Shown here piece by piece: positions 57,131 through 64,000 of a stretch of DNA of 64,000 nt. The notes below the pieces were generated by a model. It did not search any database. It had not been told where the DNA came from and saw only the letters and a program-made list of their open reading frames with translations. The stretch lies in assembly GCA_014607495.2 (NCBI GenBank), contig CP053160.1:8308001-8372000 (forward strand). Direction: 5' to 3'. This DNA is from Carposina sasakii. Lineage: Eukaryota > Arthropoda > Insecta > Lepidoptera > Carposinidae. The position numbers were made by a program, and so were the translations under genes. The stretch's first letter is position 1. Every line of letters begins with the position of its first letter.

Positions 57131-59830
57131 TAGCACACACGGCTGTGTTCCCGAAATAGGGTAGTCAGAACTGTAGAATCGTCAATGGTTTTAGATAGAA
57201 AAGGCAAATGTAGAAGTGTAGAGAAATATCGAATGATGCGGGAATCGACCTCGACGGCCATTAGCCGAGGAGCCATGCCCCTAGAAAATGGCGGTAAAAT
57301 TGAAAGTTAAACAAATAAATGCCATTTCGAATGCGCAGTTTGGATTAAGAGGTTACTTAAGCAAATTAACGGTTTGAGGTTTTACTCCCTGTTTTGGTAC
57401 CCATAATAAAACGTTGTAACGCCTTTGGGTGCAGTTTAGTTTGGATATGGATTATAAATGCTGTTCTGCGAAAATATAGTGTAACATTGTAAGTGTTTAC
57501 TGTATAGTAAGTACATACATACATACTCATATAATCACGCCTTATCCCTTACGGGTTAGGTAGAGCACCAAGGGCCCATAGGACCACATGGTGCCACTTC
57601 TGACCAATTTTGAGGGTGTAGTTGAGATGTACAAGTTCGGTTAGTAGTGACAGGTGGTCACCAAGACCCTCTTGTCCCTAGAACACTAGAGTAGGTACTT
57701 GTCGAAAATATTAAAACACTCTCGGATATACACATACATTAGCTTATTTTAATCTACTGCTGCTATAGGCCTCCCCCAGGACACTCCACAAAGCCTCTGC
57801 CATAGGGTGTTTTTAGGTTGGTGACCGCAATATGATTTTCGGACTACGTTCTCAACACGACAGGTGCTGCTGCCCACCTTCAGGAAATCCATTGCCACTT
57901 ACGATACCCACATACTTTTAGATATAACAGGCTATAAATGGCGGTAATTCAACCAGAAACGCAAACGCAGTAGACACCAGCCTTGTAGACGGACGACCTC
58001 ATCATCATAGCCTGACCAGTGGATGTGAGAGACACAAATGTATCACATAGTAGAGAAGAGAAGATGATAATGATCATAACAATAGCTATTTAGAAACGTA
58101 AGAAATATCCAAGCAATACGAAGAACATAATGAATGTGGACGAGGCGAAAAAGGTGTTTGAAATGTACCTACTAAATGGAGTTCTGTAGTCTACATCTAT
58201 ACGATATAGCCGTGAGGCTATGTATGTTTAAGAGGCACTAAGAACAAAGATAATATTGAGTAGTATATAACTGTAGTAGTTTATTCAAAGGTTCACAGTG
58301 CGCCTCTGTACCTGACCTAAATAATATGATAAAGTCTAGTCGCAATTGGCGGAAATGTCTTCATGAACTTCATATCGAAGCGATGTTACTTCGTCTAAGC
58401 CCCAGGGTCGTATCCAGGGCGCTCCCAACGCATACAAGGCAAAGACCTTCAGTCGATTAACTTTACCATTTTGGTCTATAAATATTTTGGATGCCATATT
58501 GTTGAATAAATTTTCTTATTTAGGATATAACTTTTGTAGGTTTAGCTTTTTAATTACTTACATGTGAACACTATTGAAGATAGACAATTAAAACTATTAA
58601 ATAAAAAAGTACATTGAAATTAAAACGCCACAAAAAATATATTTACCTACTAACTCCACCTCTATCGAAGTATAGTTAATGTATCGTAGGACCTACAAAC
58701 AAAACAAAATTCATAAATCCTCTCTTGAAATTAGTTTTGAAAGGTGATCAATGTAACTAAAAATGTTGCTGGATATCAATTTAATTTAGAATTATGACGT
58801 TATCCCTCACTTACTGTGCAACATAGTAATATACTCTTTGGTCTGTCTACATTTCTATATTCTCTGTATCTCCCTTCGCTCTCGCGGAGCCAATCTCCGA
58901 AATGAACATTAAGTGGTATTTGAAAATGGCAAATGATTGGACTCCATTTGCAAGAATTGAAGTGGAATGAGGAAATCTAAATTGCCGACTTCAAAGGTGT
59001 CGTCCAATTTATCCAATTTACTAGTTACAGATTTTGTTTTTGTAAATAGATAAGACATGTAGTTTCCTGTTTGCATAGATAATTGTATAAATTGATAGTT
59101 TCTAGTATCTGGTTCAGGTCGTGATAGAAACCTTAGAGATATTAAATTAACATAATTGTAAATTTAAAAATTATATATTTTTAGGCATAGCTTAGGGGCT
59201 AGAATACATCAGATGCATGTCGTAAGAGTCGACCAAAGCCATGGTTTCCTAGGACGGGATCATATAACGGCTAGACAAACCCCAAAACCACGTCCATTTA
59301 CCGAGCCGACAAAATATATGCGTGGATCTCCTTTTAGCAACACAGTCGTGTGTAGAAAATCCATTTCAAACAGTAGTAGGGGCTTCCCGGTAAGTAATCA
59401 TGGACACTTGTAGCGTGTATACCAAAATTCATTATGACGTATGACAAAGACCTAATTAACAAACGCTAATTTAAACTAAAAGTGAGCCCAAACATATTAA
59501 ATTTGTGTACAAATGATTATAATAAAGTGTGCTAAAAGAATATTTATTACGTTACGTTTGGACACAGGATGACGAGTGACGAGTGACGACCTACTCACCC
59601 GTAAACAAAGTAATGTCATTTGTAACACATATGAATGTAGACTGAATTGTCGCTCTTGCTTATTTTTATTGTGAGAAAGTCATATTTTTTTACTTATATC
59701 ACAGTTTTTGTGTAGTTGTAGATATTAGTAATATCTAGTTCAAGTCTTGATGATTTATATAATGTACAATTACATAAAAAGAAGGGTCACATCTTAACCA
59801 CTGGGCTATCACCGCCAAAATGTACTAAAC
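57131..59830. other. No gene; counterpart of 5156-9375
   Basis: Repeat fragments at 57515-57620 and 57745-57905. The microsatellite and the three insertions of copy 1 are absent; for example, the empty site of the LINE fragment is at about 58771. Confidence 0.6.
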
Positions 59831-59842
59831 ACATAGAATGTA

Positions 59843-60270
59843 TTGAATTGTATCAGGCGTCACTATTCGGAAGTTCAAATCTCTATATGTATATTTTTAA
59901 TATTTATTTATCTATAATAATTTTATATTTCAAACTAATATGTAGGTATTAACATTTTTTATTTTATATTTTGATTGAGGGTATAAAAATGATTTGCAAT
60001 ACATTGGTTTTAGTTGTTAGTTAGTTGGTTCGGTAGATAGAACTAACATGGAAAACTAATCCTGATGATGCCACGGGTGTTGGCGAAACATATGTCGATT
60101 AAAATTTTAATTGGTTTTCGGATTAGCAGCTATGTATTTATGGTTGCATGCTAGGTGCTTGGATCTGGCTTCTCGTTGCGACTGTAGTGTCTTGTGTTCG
60201 TGATCATGAGTAGGCAGATCCGAGGGTCAGCGGAGGGTATAGGGCCCGGTGGCGGGCGATCCCTCAATAG
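59843..60270 (+). mobile_element. Penelope-like element terminal-repeat insertion, copy 2
   Basis: Flanked by ACATAGAATGTA (59831-59842, 60271-60282), as in copy 1. Same internal order. The hammerhead-like motif is undamaged here. Confidence 0.7.
60057..60101 (+). ncRNA. Hammerhead-ribozyme-like motif, copy 2
   Basis: TAATC, CTGATGA, T, GCCA-CGGGTGT-TGGC, GAAA, CATATG, TC, GATTA. Differs from its partner at 9602 by two extra bases in the stem III position. Confidence 0.5.
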
Positions 60271-60282
60271 ACATAGAATGTA

Positions 60283-60786
60283 GCCTATATCCTTTTCCGT
60301 ACTCCCAGTTATATGTAACACATGTAACATGTAACAGTACATGTATTTTAAGAAATATTAGTTAAATAAATATAGCGTGAAGAGGTAATAAACAAACTTA
60401 TTTTCACATTTAGTTATAATATTAGTTGAGATAAGCGACCACCCATGATTTCGTCCACGTAATCTTTAGAACTCCTATTCACGTGGAAATTTCGGGGAAT
60501 CTTTTTTCAGTTTCCGACACTTCTCAAGAAAGATATATGCCAAACAGCCTCCTAGGCTTAGTGATTTTGACTGTGTCTTACTATAAATTCCCATGGGAAT
60601 GGTCGAAGTCGTGGTCGTCAGCTAGTACGAGTACACTTAGTAAGTTAAACATATACTTAAATAATGAGGACGAAGGATTTGTTACTCAATTACTTTTCAT
60701 TTTACTTTGTTTTACACCCACACACACGCGTGGAAGTTCAACTCAGCCACAATATTGATTATTTTAGTGGAGCGATTATTATTTTT
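60283..60786. other. mtt upstream region, copy 2; no gene
   Basis: Counterpart of 9825-10600 without the 0.3 kb repeat insertion at 10192-10485. Contains the GATTTCGTCCACGTAATCTT repeat at about 60447-60610. Confidence 0.5.
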
Positions 60787-61020
60787 TTATAAAATTATTA
60801 ATAAAGAAATGGAAAAAATTCCTCACCCGGGTGGGAATCGAACCCACGACCTCTGCATTCCGCGTGCCAGTGCATTCGTCGTATACTACTTCGTCGGTCG
60901 TGGGTTCGATTCCCAGCCGGGTGAGGAATTTTTTCCATTTCTTTATTAATAATTTTATAATATATAATATCTTGACTAAGATAAATTTATAAAAACACTT
61001 CTTCATTAATATAATCTATA
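60787..61020. repeat. tRNA-derived SINE, head-to-head palindrome, only in copy 2
   Basis: Left arm TTATTAATAAAGAAATGG...CCTCACCCGG...GGGAATCGAACCCACGACC; right arm its near-complement GGTCGTGGGTTCGATTCCCA...CCATTTCTTTATTAATAA, followed by more body (ATATCTTGACTAAGATAAA). Centre at about 60861-60897. Copy 1 has no insertion at the matching place (about 10600). Confidence 0.8.
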
Positions 61021-61597
61021 ATTTTTTTATCAAACAAGCTATTTCTTTTCTATGAAAAACGGATAAAATGTCAAGTAAAGGTTGTATTTTCTTATTTTCT
61101 ATTTATTACGAAAGAAAATTAAAGAACTGAAGCATTAATATATTTTTAACATCAAAGATGGGATTCTTTCTTTTTTATCAGAATTTTTCTATAAAATAAA
61201 TACATTGTAATAGAAAGGGGTGGACGAATCAAAGGCTTTGAAGAGAAAATGTTAATTTAATTATTAATAAAAGGCGAAAATATAAAAACCGATCACGGCG
61301 TGACCTTGAGGAGTCTTTTGGCTTCATTTCAAGTATATTATTATTAGTAAGAAAACTTATAATTCTCTTTGATATAATTCATTTATAACCATTGGCAGTT
61401 GTGACGTGGTGGTTAAATTATATATGAATTATACAGATTCAAATACAATATTATATACGATTATTAGGAAAATTTACTATATTTGCTAACATTTTATTTA
61501 ATAAAAAATATGAAATAGTACTAATAGGTACATTTATTATATCTAGTACCACGTAACATGTTTCAACTTATAGTAACACAGCACTCCCTTGTTACAG
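61021..61597. other. mtt upstream region, copy 2
   Basis: AT-rich, counterpart of about 10610-11192, ending in the splice acceptor CTCCCTTGTTACAG. No promoter recognised. Confidence 0.5.
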
Positions 61598-61603
61598 GTT
61601 AAA

Positions 61604-61657
61604 ATGCCAACCATACCTTGCACAATATGGACGAAACATCTCTTAGCCATGGTATGA
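61604..61657 (+). CDS. Upstream ORF 1 in the mtt leader, copy 2
   Basis: 17-codon ATG-to-TGA frame identical in layout to 11199-11252. A second, overlapping leader ORF follows at 61627-61695. Confidence 0.4.
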   Translation: MPTIPCTIWTKHLLAMV

Positions 61658-61670
61658 GAGAAACGGAACC

Positions 61671-62274
61671 ATGCAAGCCGGCCGGCCCTGGTTGACCGGC
61701 GCGATGCTGCTCATCATCCTGCACCACTCTGACATGCACCCTGAAGACCATGACCTCACCGGAGATCTCTTCAACCAGAACCCCAACTCCAAGCACCATC
61801 ACCGACACAGGCACAAACAGGCTGACCTTGGAACCCACAACGTAGACTCAGCCCATGTAGACTATCAGGAAATATTTGACCCATTCAACCGATTCGTAGA
61901 TAGGAACCTAGTATACGATATGCAGCCGCTAGTGAATGAGCGTAAATTTGATTGGATGAACATGTCCAATGACCAAGTTGGAGAGTTGAAGGATAAGAAG
62001 CATCACCAGCATTGGCCAATCAAGAGAGAGGCGGTGATTGAGGGGGATCTCGTATTGGGTGGTCTGATGATGGTTCATGAACGGTCGGATAACATGACGT
62101 GTGGACCGGTGATGCCTCAAGGAGGGGTGCAAGCGTTGGAGACCATGCTGTATACCTTGGATTACATAAACAATGTGCTGAAACTAATCCCCGGTGTGAC
62201 CATTGGGGCTCATATTCTTGATGACTGTGATAAAGATACGTATGGACTTGAAATGGCTGTGGATTTTATTAAAG
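61671..62274 (+). CDS. mtt: mtt/mXR receptor, coding exon 1 (copy 2)
   Basis: Same length and splice donor (AAAG|GTGAGT) as 11266-11869. The predicted residues differ at three places (Gly/Glu at 25, Lys/Arg at 47, Glu/Gln at 66), all in the non-conserved leader before the ligand-binding domain. The domain part is identical, including Gly151 and Ala155. It is not a pseudogene by any visible sign. As a second exon 1 of the same gene it is either the other allele or the start of a tandem paralogue. Confidence 0.88.
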
Positions 62275-62731
62275 GTGAGTTTTGTTTGCAAATGCAAAGT
62301 GTTACAAAACTATTTAATACTATGATAGACGTAATAGAAAGATTATATGTAGATTTAATAACTAATGCAATTCATGAACATGCTGTTCAACTTTAAACTA
62401 TTTGTACACTTCTCCCCATCTTCTAATTTTGCTTAGCTAAGGGATAATTTGCTTGATTATACAGGTTGTGTAACAAAAGGGTACGTAAAGCGTATTTCGC
62501 AAGATTATAATAAAATTATTTTTCATTCAAAAAATGATAAAGTACATTTTACATACAAAAGTAAATTACACAGAGTAACAAATGGGGTAGGTATGTTAAC
62601 CGAGCGGCTATGACAATAGCTCCCTTAAAGAACCTAATATAGAAAATATTTTTTAAATCTAAATTAGATGAGTTTATACAGCTTGTGATACAGCCATAAT
62701 GCCTTAATCTCCTAAAACCAATCCTTCCCAG
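62275..62731 (+). other. mtt: mtt intron 1 (copy 2)
   Basis: GTGAGT to CCTTCCCAG; about 30 bases shorter than in copy 1. Confidence 0.8.
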
Positions 62732-62874
62732 GATCGATCAGCAACATCGACGATGCGGAATATGCCTGCAACGCGACTGCGATGAGGAAGGTGATCTCTG
62801 GCGTGGTCGGAGCTGCTTCTAGCGTGACGTCGGTCCAGGTCGCCAATCTACTGAGACTGTTCAAGATACCACAG
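62732..62874 (+). CDS. mtt: mtt/mXR receptor, coding exon 2 (copy 2)
   Basis: 143 bases with the same phase, acceptor and donor as 12359-12501. One silent change (TAT for TAC). Encodes the same SISNIDDAEYACNAT...GVVGAASSVTSVQVAN segment. Exon 3 of this copy would lie beyond the window. Confidence 0.9.
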
Positions 62875-64000
62875 GTTAGATGTTGCGTTATGTTACTTAT
62901 TATTTGCTATTTAGACACTAGCCGTGATGTGGTGCCGGGAGAGGCAATTAAGGGAGATGGGCAGCAGCGCCTCCAATGTTGACAACATAGTCCGAAAATC
63001 ACACTGCGTTCACCAACCCGCTTGCCCGGCGTGGTAGCTGAGCTCAAAGACCACTCTAGGGCAGAAGTCTTAGGGCATGCCCTGCAGTGGACTGCAATAG
63101 GCTGATGCGTAGATACCAAGGGCCACTTGCAGCAAACGCGTAAATGTAGATTTTAGCTCGCCTCTCATTCCCACGTCCATATTCACTTCACGCAGCTTCG
63201 CGCGGCATGAGTAACATTGTCACTCAACAAAACTACATATCTACAGTAGATCGTAAAAACATATACTTATACAATTTGAACACAACCTTTCTGTAAAACC
63301 GTATTCGCCAAAATATCTAATATCACTATAACAAACATTACCTTACCGTAAGGTAAGCCCTTATCAGAAAAATAAAATGGAATGGTATCAACATTACACA
63401 ACCCCGTGCACAATCTACGTCAATACCGAGCACTTAAAATGTGAAATCGGAAAATTCTTCGCGCAATTTGAACCAAGCCGAAAGTAATAATGGCACGAAC
63501 CTTATATCATTACTGTTACGGCCTACTCATAATTTTTTATGTTGTTTTCCACACGGTAAGATCTGATTCGGTGAAATATCGTGAGTCTTGCGACGTCTAG
63601 CACACCGATATGGGCAATATTTATTATCTACTGGCACTATTTGACTCTGAATAATAAAATATACCTATAGATAAAGACATTAAGTACATATTACACGAGT
63701 ATGATAAGATATGAAAGTTGCATAAGTTTGTTTGTTTTTAGTTATTTTAAGTGTAATGTTATAATTATAACGTTAAAACATATAGCATTGTAGCATATAT
63801 ATTACCCATCCCTTCAGCAAGCTGGTATTACGAGAGGTTACCCTGCCACCAGTAACCATGGTGACCGGCAGATGACAGTGGCTAGAGTAGCAATATACTT
63901 AGATTTCATATTGATTGTATTACATTTTTACATTTAAATTCAACAATCCTCCATTACAGCTTAATATTGTACTCGTATCTATGACATGATGACTATTCCG
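62875..64000 (+). other. mtt: mtt intron 2, copy 2 (to window end)
   Basis: Counterpart of 12502-13588. Contains a CAGTCCACT-family fragment (about 62930-63110) and a 50-bp insertion (about 63710-63760) not in copy 1. No gene. Confidence 0.7.

Larger units (their letters stand above)
52182..64000. repeat. Long duplicated segment, copy 2
   Basis: Repeats 1 to about 13588. It is colinear throughout, with substitutions, small indels and different transposon content. It includes counterparts of the upstream repeats, the Penelope-like insertion with the same target duplication, and mtt exons 1-2. It continues past the window edge. See copy 1. Confidence 0.95.

Overview
The window looks like insect nuclear DNA, very probably from a moth or butterfly. 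It is AT-rich, has GT-AG introns, and is crowded with interspersed repeats typical of Lepidoptera: RTE-type LINE tails, tRNA-derived SINEs, fold-back MITEs, a Penelope-like element, and a Ty3/gypsy element primed by tRNA-Trp. There are no bacterial-style operons.

Only one host gene is recognised: the plus-strand mangetout/mXR-type metabotropic-glutamate-receptor-like class C GPCR (mtt). Six coding exons (11266-11869, 12359-12501, 18296-18466, 26542-26686, 41799-42050, 42576-42750) join in frame and encode about 496 residues. These cover the N-terminus and the Venus-flytrap ligand-binding domain. No exons for the cysteine-rich and seven-transmembrane regions were found. Introns 2-4 are large and mostly transposon debris.

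Layout. 1-13588 is copy 1 of a long repeated segment carrying mtt exons 1-2. 12502-42575 holds exons 3-6 and their introns. Intron 4 contains a young CsRn1/Kabuki-like gypsy element (31205-38238) whose gag is split by a 2.5 kb pogo-like DNA transposon (35248-37756), followed by a Penelope-like element with hammerhead-ribozyme-like motifs (39352-40226). 42751-52181 is repeat-rich and is broken by a 500-N assembly gap (44727-45226) inside a LINE. 52182-64000 is copy 2 of the first 13.6 kb, again with mtt exons 1-2 intact and differing by indels and copy-specific transposon insertions.

The simplest reading of the duplication is two haplotypes placed end to end across the gap. A true tandem duplication would fit the window equally well, and a test is given. 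The most unusual items are the pogo-like element, which keeps an intact, intron-containing DNA-binding ORF but no DDE catalytic domain; the hammerhead-like motif repeated in the Penelope-like terminal repeats; and the receptor pocket, which keeps the amino-acid clamp but has lost the side-chain carboxylate contacts.
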